Of a stretch of 44,257 bases of DNA, positions 16,807 through 25,650 are shown piece after piece (position 1 is the first letter of the stretch; the number at the start of each line of letters is the position of its first letter). The stretch is taken from contig NZ_KI421454.1 in assembly GCF_000472705.1 (NCBI RefSeq), forward strand, positions 102,966 through 147,222, in the 5' to 3' direction. A program made the position numbers and the translations under genes. The notes beneath the pieces are model-generated. The model saw only the letters and a list, made by a program, of their open reading frames with translations. It ran no database searches and was not told where the DNA came from. This stretch comes from Mesorhizobium erdmanii USDA 3471. GTDB lineage: Bacteria > Pseudomonadota > Alphaproteobacteria > Rhizobiales > Rhizobiaceae.

Positions 16807-18009
16807 TCACCAGAGCACCGGGAACTCCTCGAACCCGCCAGTGATGATCTCCTTGCGCAACTTCAGTTCTTCGGGCGCCACGGCCAGGCGCAGCGCGGGA
16901 AAGCGCTGGAAGATCGAGCCGACCACCACCTTGAGTTCCAGCCTGGCCAGCGCCATGCCGATGCAGTAGTGCGGCCCGTGCGAAAACGTCAGGTGCGGAT
17001 TTTCGTCGCGTCCGATGTCGAAGATTTCCGGGTCGTCGAAATGGCGCGGATCGAACGACGTCGCCGGCAGGCCGACCAGCACCTTGCTCTCCGCGGGAAT
17101 ATGCACGCCCGCGATAGTCACGTCGGTCCTCGGATAGCGCATGATGCCGTCCCAGCCCGCGCCCGGCGGGTACATGCGCAGGATTTCCTCCACCGCCTTG
17201 TCCACCAGGGATGGATCGCCGACTAGGCGTTCGCGCTGTTGCGGATGGCGGAACATGGCCAGCAGGCCGAATTCGATCTGCGCGACGGTGCTCTCGTGCC
17301 CCGCCACCAGCATGCCCGCCGCCAGGCCGATCGCCTCTTCCTCGGTCGCATTGCCCTGCTCGACCGCCGCGAGCAGATCCGTCAGCAGGTTGTCGCCCGG
17401 ATCCTGGCGCTTGTCCCACATCTTGCCGCGAATGTAGGCGCGCAGTTCTTCCCAGGCCAGGCGCGACGCGCTGCGCGGGCCGCTTTCATGCTGGTGCGTC
17501 ATCACTTCGTCGGACAGCCCGGCGAAAAAGGCGTGATCCTCGTAGAGCACGCCCATCAGCGCGCTGATGACCATGGCCGGCAGCGGAAAGGAGAGGTGGC
17601 GCCTCAGGTCGGCGGGCTGGGGCTGGGCCGCCAGCGTCTCGAACAACTGCGCGGCGATCGCCTCGACCTGCTGCGCGAGCAGCTTCACCCTGCGGTTGCT
17701 GAAGGCCGGCGCCACGATCGTGCGTAACCGGGCATGCTCGCCCCCCTCGTGCGAGACAAGCCACCCCGGCGAACCGAGAATCACCGAATCCGGGGTGAAT
17801 GCCGCCGGCGGCATTCCCGCGGGCCGGAACGCCGCGTCGGACAGCGCCGCCTTGGCTTCGTCATAGCCTGTCACCCACCAGCCTTCGTGCCCGGACGGGA
17901 AGCGCACGCGGTGGATCGGACCGTTGGCGCGTAGCGCCAACATCTCGGGCGAGGGCTCGATGTGGTCGACGCGCCACATCGGCAGCGTCGGCAAGGGTTG
18001 TTCGGACAT
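16807..18009 (-). CDS. cyp112: Cytochrome P450 CYP112 (gibberellin biosynthesis)
   Basis: A 400-aa P450, first gene of the operon. CYP112 is the GA20-oxidase-like P450 that makes GA9 in rhizobia. Heme loop FSHGPHYCIG with Cys349, I-helix AGHESTVAQ and EEILRMYPPG are intact. Start: ATG at 18009; the upstream DNA holds AGAGAG-type purines but no classic Shine-Dalgarno. The operon promoter must lie in 18010-18150; I saw no convincing FixK, NifA/sigma54 or nod-box element there. CYP115, found upstream in some operons, is absent. Confidence 0.93.
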   Translation of the reverse strand: MSEQPLPTLPMWRVDHIEPSPEMLALRANGPIHRVRFPSGHEGWWVTGYDEAKAALSDAAFRPAGMPPAAFTPDSVILGSPGWLVSHEGGEHARLRTIVAPAFSNRRVKLLAQQVEAIAAQLFETLAAQPQPADLRRHLSFPLPAMVISALMGVLYEDHAFFAGLSDEVMTHQHESGPRSASRLAWEELRAYIRGKMWDKRQDPGDNLLTDLLAAVEQGNATEEEAIGLAAGMLVAGHESTVAQIEFGLLAMFRHPQQRERLVGDPSLVDKAVEEILRMYPPGAGWDGIMRYPRTDVTIAGVHIPAESKVLVGLPATSFDPRHFDDPEIFDIGRDENPHLTFSHGPHYCIGMALARLELKVVVGSIFQRFPALRLAVAPEELKLRKEIITGGFEEFPVLW

Positions 18010-18650
18010 GGTGGCACTTCACTCTCTAGCGATGGAAGGGCGGAAGGCGCTGCGGGCAGCGAATGACGATGGCATGTAGACGTCCTCCGCAGCGTAGCCA
18101 GACTCGATTATCAAGATCGGCCAAGGTGTAACTGCCTAGGCATACCGCGTGGCGAGATGCAGAACTTTATCCTGCGCCTTCAGGATAAGACGAGTGTGGT
18201 GGGCCTTTGAGTCGCAGCCGGCCATCAAGATTTCCTTCGCAAGGGTCGACAAGGGCGGCAGCCTGTTTGGGTACGGGGCGGTTTCGCCGAGGCCCCCTTG
18301 CATAGAATGTTATCTGATGCGGATTTGACATTTTGCTCTTCTTTCTCCGTTTCATCGATCGCGGTGTCATCCACGAAATGAGGGTCGGTCGGCGGCTCCT
18401 GGCTCCCAACGAAGGAGTTTCAAAACTCGTGCCAATTTGGCCGACCCAGCGAAGAAAAACATTGTGATTACTTTTCAGCGGATTAGCCTGAGGCCAGACA
18501 AGAGCTCGGCGAATAGGCCGGTGTCGCGGACCCAACAAAGACGACAGAAGAGTGTCGGATAGGCGACACCTCTTTGTCAGTTGTCCTGTCCTGGAATGAT
18601 GGCAGGCCACCTGACCCTATTGACCCATAGGAGGTTGGCTCAGGGGTTCA
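18010..18650. other. Upstream region of the gibberellin operon, no gene seen
   Basis: It should contain the operon promoter. The 147-codon minus-strand frame at 18167-18610 has no family resemblance and no good start, so I leave it out. No intact or broken CYP115 is recognisable. Confidence 0.5.
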
Positions 18651-19165
18651 CGTGCTTGCTTAGGGGCGCGTTCGAGGCGGCTTGCGGGCGCGTTGCCAAT
18701 GCAACACTTTGGCTATCCGCAACACCGCCAGCTGGGGCGAAGCCGGGACGGCCTGCGCGTCGGAGTCCAAGAAGTTCGGCGCTTGGGACGGCAACCTGAT
18801 GACGGAATGGCATGTCCGCTATGGCGGTCGCGGCGTGATGACCTACTGGCATGTCGAAAAGGGCTCGACCTGCATTTTCTCGCAACTCAAGCGCTGTTCG
18901 TCTTCGGAGGTCGCCGCGATGATCAAGGGTGTGCTGCGACACTGCACCAACGTGGAGATTCAGGGCCAATATTCGACAGCCATGGCCAGAGCGCCGTCGG
19001 CGCCGCTTTTTGCCGCCTGCTCGGGTTCACCTGCCGCCACGCCTGAAGGCGATCGCCCGGCAGAAGCTGGCGCCGTCAGGCCTGCGCGCTGAATTGCCCA
19101 ATCTGCTTCCCATTCTTTCCAACGTCATCAACTGAGAGGAGGTTGAGCAGCAGTATGGCCACAGT
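18650..19165 (+). pseudogene. Tn3-family transposase fragment, multiply frameshifted
   Basis: About 165 residues of the C-terminal catalytic part of a Tn3-family TnpA can be read across three frames. They run through GRVANATL, then SESKKFGAWDGNLMTEWHV, HVEKGSTCIFSQLKRCSSSE and VLRHCTNVEIQGQY, then DSHGQS in another frame and LPPRLKAIARQKL in a third. Frame breaks fall near 18712, 18974 and 19030. The expected W in INWEEVEQQY is a TGA at about 19131. A full TnpA is about 1000 residues, so this is a dead relic. It shows a transposon once lay beside the gibberellin operon. Confidence 0.85.
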
Positions 19166-19409
19166 CAATCTGGGCCGGCATCGATCTGACTGCCATCCCG
19201 AAATATCACGGTCGCAGCGGTAGCCAGAACGACCATCGGAATAGCCTCCGGCCTTCGTTCATCCCGAAGAAGGGATGACCGACCAGTCCGTTTTTCGCGC
19301 GCGAATGCGGCAGCTCCATTGCGATCGCGGCAATTCGGATTGGCGCGGGCGCCATGTGCTCCGACCCTGAGGGCTGTCCCGGTCGGCGCGAGCTATCGCT
19401 TAGCGGCGA

Positions 19410-19892
19410 TCAAGTCATCGGCTTTCGGAATGACCGGCGACGCTTCGTCTCAACGATTATGCCGGTCGGGTTGTCGGCCGTATTCTTCGCCTTGAACACG
19501 GCGGTTCGCTTCGGTTTTGGTTTGGGTGGCGCTTGAGGCTCTACCCTTGGCTCCAGCGTTTGCTTGCCCTTTTGTTTGTCCTTGCGGGAGCAAAGCAAAG
19601 CCTTGGCGGTCGCCGCGTCCGCATCCGAGACCACGCCGGCCGGCTTGCCATCGAGATTGACCCGTGCGGCGCCGGCATCCAGTCTCGCCAAGTATTTGGC
19701 CATCTTGGTATACGCCAGCAGGGCTCTCCTCAATTCATCATCGGACAGTTCGCCGTCGAGCACCCGAATGTCATGATGGATGCCGATCTTGAGCGGCCTG
19801 GGCGCTTTCGGATTGAACGCCGCAGGCCACTTGGCCGATAGATAGCGGAAAAGCTGTGCAGGCGATTTGCCTCGGCTACAGCTCAACATCAT
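19410..19892 (-). CDS. ProQ/FinO-domain RNA-binding protein
   Basis: A 160-aa protein. Residues ~12-95 match the FinO/ProQ domain: FRYLSAKWPAAFNPKAPRPLKIGIHHDI, LRRALLAYTKMAKYLARL and GAARVNLDGKPAG. This fold binds structured RNAs and sRNA-mRNA duplexes; FinO itself controls plasmid transfer. The C-terminal ~65 residues are Lys/Pro-rich and disordered, a usual RNA-binding tail. Such genes are common on rhizobial symbiosis plasmids and islands. It is monocistronic between decayed DNA. Whether it regulates transfer or is a general RNA chaperone cannot be told. Confidence 0.85.
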   Translation of the reverse strand: MMLSCSRGKSPAQLFRYLSAKWPAAFNPKAPRPLKIGIHHDIRVLDGELSDDELRRALLAYTKMAKYLARLDAGAARVNLDGKPAGVVSDADAATAKALLCSRKDKQKGKQTLEPRVEPQAPPKPKPKRTAVFKAKNTADNPTGIIVETKRRRSFRKPMT

Positions 19893-20603
19893 AAGCCTCG
19901 CCCTTTATTTTCGTTTCCAATTCGGACCTTCCTAGCACTGATATATGCAATGATTTGGAAAAATGAGAATTCGCCCCGCAGGGCAAAGCAGCGGGCGCCT
20001 CCTCATTCGGACAGGCGAAGTGCCTGGTGGGCCGAGCAGGATCGGCGCCAATCACGCCGAGCCGTCCCGATAGAGTTCACAGCCATACATCAGGGTCGGT
20101 GGAATGCTGTTCCCCCATATCTCCGCAAGCTCATTGACCCTTGGCAGTGCATCTCAAACGCCGGCAGCGAAAAAGACTCGACGGCCCTCCCCGGAGGGCC
20201 GTCAGCGAGTAGGACCCGAAACCGTCGCGGCTCCTCTCACCCGTTCGGCCGTTCCGTCGTACCAGGGCATCGCGTAGCGCGAAAGCTACTCAGGCGACCG
20301 TTCCGTGATCTCGGCCGGATCGACGCCGCCCTTGGACAGGAAGGCAGGCGAATGGCTGGCAAAAAGCGTTCCGCCGCAACCCGGCGTCGATCCCCAGAAC
20401 CTGGCGGGGGCGCGGCGGAACTGCCGGGCGGCGGCCATTCCGGAATAGCTGCCGCCGATGACAATCGGCGCAGCGAAATTCAGAAGGTTGTGGGCGACAG
20501 GCTTCGGACTCCCATTCGATTGCCGACTCGGCTCATGCCTTGACGGGCAATATTCTGAGGATGTTTGCATATCACGTTCATGGTTGCCACCATGGAGATC
20601 GCC
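19893..20603. other. No gene recognised
   Basis: 711 bp with several overlapping short frames on both strands, none with a good ribosome binding site plus protein-like composition. A minus-strand frame at 20286-20570 has a hydrophobic stretch (APIVIGGSYSGMAAARQF) but no recognised family. Probably decayed DNA. Confidence 0.45.
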
Positions 20604-20795
20604 TCAGAAGCGGCGCCCAATCGGAAACATTAGCACCGCCGCGTTTTGGCTCGGCTGCTTGAACTCCTCGACGGCAACTGCCTCAATTAGCAGATCCAAG
20701 GCTTCGCGCCCCCTCTGGCTCATCGGGTCATCGCCTCGCAGGTAATGATACGCTCGATCTAGATGCACTCGCGCGGCGGAAAAATCGCTTGTCAT
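20604..20795 (-). CDS. Small hypothetical protein (63 aa)
   Basis: A 63-aa protein with protein-like composition: two amphipathic helices (SAARVHLDRAYHYLRG and SQRGREALDLLIEAVAVEEF) and a short C-terminal strand. GAGAGGG lies 4-5 nt upstream of the ATG, the strongest Shine-Dalgarno of this decayed region. It resembles small conserved rhizobial proteins of unknown role, from memory only. No neighbours suggest a function. Confidence 0.55.
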   Translation of the reverse strand: MTSDFSAARVHLDRAYHYLRGDDPMSQRGREALDLLIEAVAVEEFKQPSQNAAVLMFPIGRRF

Positions 20796-22333
20796 ATGAC
20801 CCTCTCAGTTGCCGCCCGCGTTAGCCGTCTACGAGGTGAGGGTCACGCAATCGTCAATATCCACAGACGGATTTGATTTAAATCGCAGATGATCCGGGAG
20901 AAACCAAACACCGGCTTGTCCTATGCGTGAGCTCCTTGATTATGTCGCCGGCGGGCCCGGTGGACTCTGCAATAGGGTTGCCAAGCGAGCTGCACTGTCC
21001 GGGCCATATTGTTTATTTTCGGCGCCAAGAGACCTATCGGGACGCTCTTGTCGCCGAGTAGAGGCTGAGGAATGACCCACAGTTAGCGGCTCGTAATCAT
21101 GCGGGGCGTAGCCAAGAAGCATCACAGCACCTGCCCAATCACATTTGACCTTAAAGACCCGGCACCCAGATTGTGCCGAGTCTTTTTCTGTGGTTAGGGC
21201 AGCGTGATCCAATTGAGCGGGTCAGGAATATTGTCCCAGCACGGCGATCAGGAACCTTCTTAAGCCCGTCACCGACTTCAGAAAGCCGACGGGAGCTGCA
21301 ACGACTTGACTAGGCGTGCCCTGCGAGCTTGACGGTGTCAGCCCCGAACGCGCCTTGTTGGCTGTGTGCCAGTCCCTGACCGACAGCGGATTGCGACATG
21401 ACAACTTCTCCACATCGGAGGTAATCGTGGCGAAGTGCCTGCGCGCGAAGCGCCAGGAAAGGCCGGTTAAAGAGCCGCCCCGCTTGCAGGAATCGAACTC
21501 ATGGATGACTGAGGCGTCGGCATCCTCGATGCCATTGCTTGGCAGGACGCCATTATGGCTTTTCTGCGTTCTGTCTTATCGCTGTGACATTTCCCGCACA
21601 GGATGACGTTAACGACACTCTTTCCGCGTGAGGTGAGGTGATGAGAGCAGGTTAGAGTGACGCGCGGCAGGGAGGGCAGGAGGCGATGGCAAAGGCTGAA
21701 ACTCGGTAAGACGGCGCAGACCCTTACGCTTGCTACAAAGAGAATGTTCTCGAAGAGTATCGTTATGATCAATCCGGCGTCGCGAGGCTCGGCGGGCTGA
21801 AGGAGGACGCTGGCAATGATGCGGTCAGGGGATGGTTGGCACGATCCACGCCAGGCACCTGCATGGATCACCCCGCAAAAGTGGCGGACGGGACCTGGAA
21901 TCGAGCCGACATTGCGAGATTTTCGCGGCCGTGGCGGCTTCGCTGTCTGCTGTCCGCAGGGCGAAGCGCGCATCAGATGAGGGCCAGCGGCGGGTGCACC
22001 GGCGCCCGAACCGCGGGGATGACGAACACGATCTTCGCCGGCTAGGACAGCGGCACCGCGAACTTAATGTTGGAGGCGCCACGCCGCTCGATCTAGCGGA
22101 GGCGTGGCGAGTCGATGCGGCTGGCCGGCAAAACCCGCGCTGCAGCTCGATTTCGGGAAGGATCCTTGCCGCTTAAATATGATTCACCGATGAAGCTTAG
22201 GGTGTCGACCATCTCGAGGTGTTCGTCGCCAATGATTATCCGGGCGGCTACTGGACAATGCCAATTATTCGACATCACTCCGAATTCCAGTCTGCCATTT
22301 ATGCGACTTTCGAATGTAGCGGCTAAGTTAAAA
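20796..22333. other. Long stretch without a supportable gene
   Basis: 1.5 kb between the small hypothetical gene and the insertion sequence. Frames of 60-170 codons occur on both strands but overlap, lack ribosome binding sites and match nothing I know. A sigma54-like TGGCACG (21837) with correctly spaced GC and a GTTCGATTC motif (minus strand, near 21490) were examined and rejected. It reads as mutational debris of former mobile DNA. Confidence 0.45.
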
Positions 22334-22363
22334 TGTCCGGATCTGGCAAAGTAGGAATGTCGC
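22334..22363 (+). repeat. IS left terminal inverted repeat
   Basis: Begins TGTCCGGATCTGG and ends CAAAGTAGGAATGTCGC. The last 17 bases match the right end (reversed) at 16 of 17 positions. Confidence 0.8.
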
Positions 22364-22426
22364 TCCTGCCTTGCCAATCTGCCCGCATTCGAGAGCGCGG
22401 GAGATTGCAGATTGGGACTGGTTCTG

Positions 22427-23968
22427 ATGAGCGAACGCGAGCTGCGGCGTATCGAGGTTTTGTCGAAGATTGTTGAGCGGCGAATGACGAGCGTTGCAGC
22501 GGCGAGCCTGCTTGGCGTTTCAGTTCGTCAGATCCAGCGGCTGTTGAAGACGTTCCAGGCGGATGGCGCTGCGGCTCTCCGGCACAAGGCGCGTGGCCGG
22601 CGCTCCAACAATCGCATTGTCGATGGTGTTCGCGACTTCGTGCTTCAGCTGATCCGCGAACACTACATCGATTTCGGACCGACGCTTGCCCGCGAGAAGC
22701 TGATCGAACGGCATCAGCTCGCGGTCAGCAAGGAGACGCTGCGCAAGTGGATGACGGAGGTTGGAATCTGGACGTCGCGCCGTGAACGCAAGCAGCGGCT
22801 GCATCAGCCGCGCGGGCGACGAGACTGCTTGGGCGAGATGGTGCAGATCGACGGCTCGCATCACTGGTGGTTCGAGAACCGTGGGCCCAAATGCGCCCTG
22901 CTCGTCTTCATCGACGATGCGACCGGCAAGCTGCTTCATCTGCGCTTTGCCGGCTCCGAGAACACGTTCGACTACTTTCACGCGGCAAAGGCGTATCTGC
23001 GGGAATGGGGCAAGCCGCTTGCGTTTTACAGCGACAAGCATGGCATTTTCCGAGCGACCCATGGTTCCGAGAAGGATAGAAGCAGCGGCCTGACACAGTT
23101 CGGCCGGGCTCTTTATGAACTCAACATCGATATCATCTGTGCCAACACCCCACAGGCCAAGGGTCGCGTCGAGCGCGCCAACCAAACGCTCCAGGACCGG
23201 CTTGTGAAGGAACTGCGCCTGCGCGACATCAGCACGATCGAAGCGGCCAATGCCTATGCGCCCGAGTTCATGGCGGACTTCAACGCACGCTTCGGCAAGG
23301 AACCCCGCAATCCGAAGGATATGCACCGCCCCCTCGCCGATCATGAGAATCTGGACGGCGCCATGTGCCGCAAGGAGGTTCGCACGCTGTCTCAGGCTTT
23401 GACGCTGCGCTACGACAAGGTGCTGTTCATTCTCGATCCGACCGATACCGCGAAGCGGCTTGCCCGCAAAAAGGTCGTCGTCTGCGACTATCCCGACGGT
23501 CGCCTCGAGGTCATGCACGACGGCATCGCCCTACCCTACAGAACCTTCGACAAGCTGCGTTCGGTTCATAGATCAGCGATTGTCGAGAACAAGCGACTTG
23601 ATGCTGCCCTGGACCTGGTCGCCCAGATGCAGGCTGGCCGGGAGCTTCATCGCAGCCAGCGCGGGCCGCGGCGCACCGGACAGACGAACCACATGTTCGG
23701 CATTCCCGACGGCAGCCAGAGCAATGGCTATGTGAAGCGTGGCCGCAAGCCCGGCCGGAAGGCGGATTTCACAAAGGACCCCGCGGTCGTCGTGCGGCGT
23801 GAGCAGGCGTTTGCCAGATTGCCCGCAGCCAAGGTCGAGAGCCAGGCCGTCAAAGTCGATCTGACACTCACAGAGAGCGATAGGCATCGTATTGCGGATG
23901 TCCTCGCGGTGCTGGACGAGTATCCAATCAACCGGAAGACTCAACCGACAACGGAAGCCGGCTTTTAG
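22427..23968 (+). CDS. ISNCY-family DDE transposase
   Basis: A 513-aa transposase. An N-terminal helix-turn-helix (ASLLGVSVRQIQRLLKTFQADG) is followed by an RNase H-fold catalytic core with Asp142 (VQIDGSHHWW), Asp203 (FYSDKHGIF) and Glu249 (AKGRVERANQTLQDRL), all present. A long C-terminal region with Lys/Arg-rich GYVKRGRKPGRK follows. Start: ATG at 22427 with GGGA 9 nt upstream; an in-frame TTG at 22412 is less likely. Length fits the IS1202/ISNCY group. It appears intact and possibly active. Confidence 0.9.
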   Translation: MSERELRRIEVLSKIVERRMTSVAAASLLGVSVRQIQRLLKTFQADGAAALRHKARGRRSNNRIVDGVRDFVLQLIREHYIDFGPTLAREKLIERHQLAVSKETLRKWMTEVGIWTSRRERKQRLHQPRGRRDCLGEMVQIDGSHHWWFENRGPKCALLVFIDDATGKLLHLRFAGSENTFDYFHAAKAYLREWGKPLAFYSDKHGIFRATHGSEKDRSSGLTQFGRALYELNIDIICANTPQAKGRVERANQTLQDRLVKELRLRDISTIEAANAYAPEFMADFNARFGKEPRNPKDMHRPLADHENLDGAMCRKEVRTLSQALTLRYDKVLFILDPTDTAKRLARKKVVVCDYPDGRLEVMHDGIALPYRTFDKLRSVHRSAIVENKRLDAALDLVAQMQAGRELHRSQRGPRRTGQTNHMFGIPDGSQSNGYVKRGRKPGRKADFTKDPAVVVRREQAFARLPAAKVESQAVKVDLTLTESDRHRIADVLAVLDEYPINRKTQPTTEAGF

Positions 23969-24100
23969 CTCGAAGAGGGCCACGCGGCTCTCAAAGCTAA
24001 AGCCGACGGAGATCTACTGGATCGCCCCCGATCGGGCTGCGCAACCCCGACCAGCTGACGCCCGATCGGGCGCTCTCGTCGTGGCCAGCACCACCGCTAC

Positions 24101-24131
24101 GCGACATTTCTACTTTGCTGGCCAGGCGACA
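24101..24131 (-). repeat. IS right terminal inverted repeat
   Basis: Read on the minus strand it begins TGTCGCCTGGCCAG and ends CAAAGTAGAAATGTCGC, pairing with 22334-22363. Confidence 0.8.
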
Positions 24132-24318
24132 TTCGAACTTGGTTGCAACATCGAAGCACAGAGGGTGAACATCGAGCCCGGCTCATTGTTGGACTCATAA
24201 CGCAGCGAGCGGCGTATCGAGAACATGGCGCATTGCTCAAAGCCATAGAAGCTAAGTTCTTCGGTCGCTCGAACATCAGGTCTCGAAACGCTACCCCTAA
24301 ACCACGATCAGCTCTCCG

Positions 24319-25650
24319 CTACACCAGAACCTTTTCGAGGTCCAAAGCATCACTGCGAAGGCGGCCCGAAGCCAATGTTCTGTAGTTCCCAGTAGGCAGT
24401 TTGCCGGCCTGCAAGTTTCGTTCTGGGCGCTCCCATGCATAGAAAGGACCGGTTTTGAGCTTGGTCTTTCCTCGGCGGCTCCATATTGCAGCTTCGTACT
24501 TCGCATTCGCGCGGATTGCAGAATCATTTGACGACAGTGCCAGCGCTTCCAGCATTTCGGCCGCCAACTCACTCGTGGCCGAAAAATAGGGCCGCCCAAG
24601 CTTGCGGGCTTGTACCAACGAGTTAAGGCAGCGTTGATCAAGACTGAGTGAGGTTTTGTCGGCACTTGCTGCAATCATCCATGCCCACACGACATACCCA
24701 TCGCTTATCGGGTCATGTTTGTCCCAAGGCCATGGTCCTTCACCCGGCAGTCGAGGGACGGCCCCCGCCCTGATATCGGCAAGAGCCCAAGAAAGGTCTG
24801 TCCATGGATCGGCGTCGAGCTTTCCTCGACGATCCGACTGAAAACCGGAAATTCTTTCCAAGCCGCCTGGATACGATCCGCTCGAACCAGCAAGGACCAA
24901 CGAAAGGCTGGGATCCGGTGCAACCAAGCGCAACGCGAGCTCTGGACCGAAGCCGGATTTGACTAACGCGATTTCTGCGTTAAGGCCAGTCTCGAATAGC
25001 GGCACGTTAACTTGCCAGACTTGATCGCCTTCAATGCTGACGCTCAAACGCAGCCGCTCCTTAGGACGGAACGCGAGAGAACCAAAATTGATGATGATCT
25101 GGTTGTCGTCCTTTCGGGGATGGAGGCCCTCGACTCTCTGAAAAGCGCGCCACCCCCCCCTTCGAGCCGAGGTAAGATCGATCGAAAGACCAATTGAGAA
25201 CCGCTTTTCCAAACGGGAAGTGAGCGGCGTAGTAGCCCTCGAAAATTGCTTCGCGGCATATTCAGTCAAGTTGGGCGAGACCACTGGCGCAAGATCTTCG
25301 TCGATGTCGACAGGCGCCGCAGAGGCCGTTCGGAACAACTGATACGCTTGAATGCGGCTTGGTCGAAAATTAGAGGCTGGCGTCTGTCGCGGCTTCTCGC
25401 CTAATTCGACGATAAAGGGGTCCACGCCGCCGATAATGTTGATTTTCGTCGTCGTTAAGGCACCCGTCGTGAGATCTTCCGCGTAGCACAAAAAACTTCC
25501 GACCTGCAGTTGCGTCTCTGCAACTCCATCTTTGTTGCTCAGAAGATCAGCCCCACTTAATTCACGTTTCATACCGATTAGGCGGAAATGGTATGGCACA
25601 TGCGCTGGCCCGACAATGCGGACATTGTGCACGTCAGGATGGCCGATCAT
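24319..25650 (-). CDS. Unknown protein, third gene of hydrolase-caspase cassette
   Basis: A 443-aa protein I cannot assign. The N-terminal ~270 residues look beta-rich (alternating hydrophobics such as IGLSIDLT, QIIINFGSLAF, RLRLSVSIEGDQVWQVNVPLF). The C-terminal ~150 are helical, with WTDLSWALADIRAG and GYVVWAWMIAASAD, ending in conserved-looking WERPERNLQAGKLPTGNYRTL. There is no signal peptide or membrane segment. The start at 25650 overlaps the caspase-like gene's stop as ATGA; the longer frame to 25779 is inside that gene. Tight coupling suggests it is the protease's substrate, inhibitor or sensor partner; this is inference. Confidence 0.75.
   Translation of the reverse strand: MIGHPDVHNVRIVGPAHVPYHFRLIGMKRELSGADLLSNKDGVAETQLQVGSFLCYAEDLTTGALTTTKINIIGGVDPFIVELGEKPRQTPASNFRPSRIQAYQLFRTASAAPVDIDEDLAPVVSPNLTEYAAKQFSRATTPLTSRLEKRFSIGLSIDLTSARRGGWRAFQRVEGLHPRKDDNQIIINFGSLAFRPKERLRLSVSIEGDQVWQVNVPLFETGLNAEIALVKSGFGPELALRLVAPDPSLSLVLAGSSGSYPGGLERISGFQSDRRGKLDADPWTDLSWALADIRAGAVPRLPGEGPWPWDKHDPISDGYVVWAWMIAASADKTSLSLDQRCLNSLVQARKLGRPYFSATSELAAEMLEALALSSNDSAIRANAKYEAAIWSRRGKTKLKTGPFYAWERPERNLQAGKLPTGNYRTLASGRLRSDALDLEKVLV

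Larger units (their letters stand above)
22334..24131 (+). mobile_element. ISNCY/IS1202-type insertion sequence, apparently complete
   Basis: 1798 bp, bounded by imperfect inverted repeats that start TGTC and share the inner core CAAAGTAG.AATGTCGC, enclosing one transposase gene. I find no clear direct target repeat outside the ends (left flank ...AAGTTAAAA, right flank TTCGAACTT...), so the target duplication has decayed, or the ends are off by a few bases, or a rearrangement occurred. It sits between the decayed symbiotic region and the defence island. Confidence 0.85.

Noticed and set aside
18167..18610. 147-codon frame upstream of cyp112, considered as a CYP115 remnant
   Set aside because: No P450 motif (heme Cys loop, ExxR) in any frame of 18010-18650.
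20286..20570. 94-codon minus-strand frame with a hydrophobic GGSYSGM stretch
   Set aside because: No ribosome binding site, no recognised family, overlapping frames equally open.
21475..21560. tRNA-like GTTCGATTC on the minus strand
   Set aside because: The flanking bases do not pair as a T-arm and no acceptor or anticodon stem can be formed.
21837..21852. Sigma54-like promoter TGGCACG-N4-ACGCC
   Set aside because: The -12 element is poor, no activator site was found upstream and no supportable gene follows.
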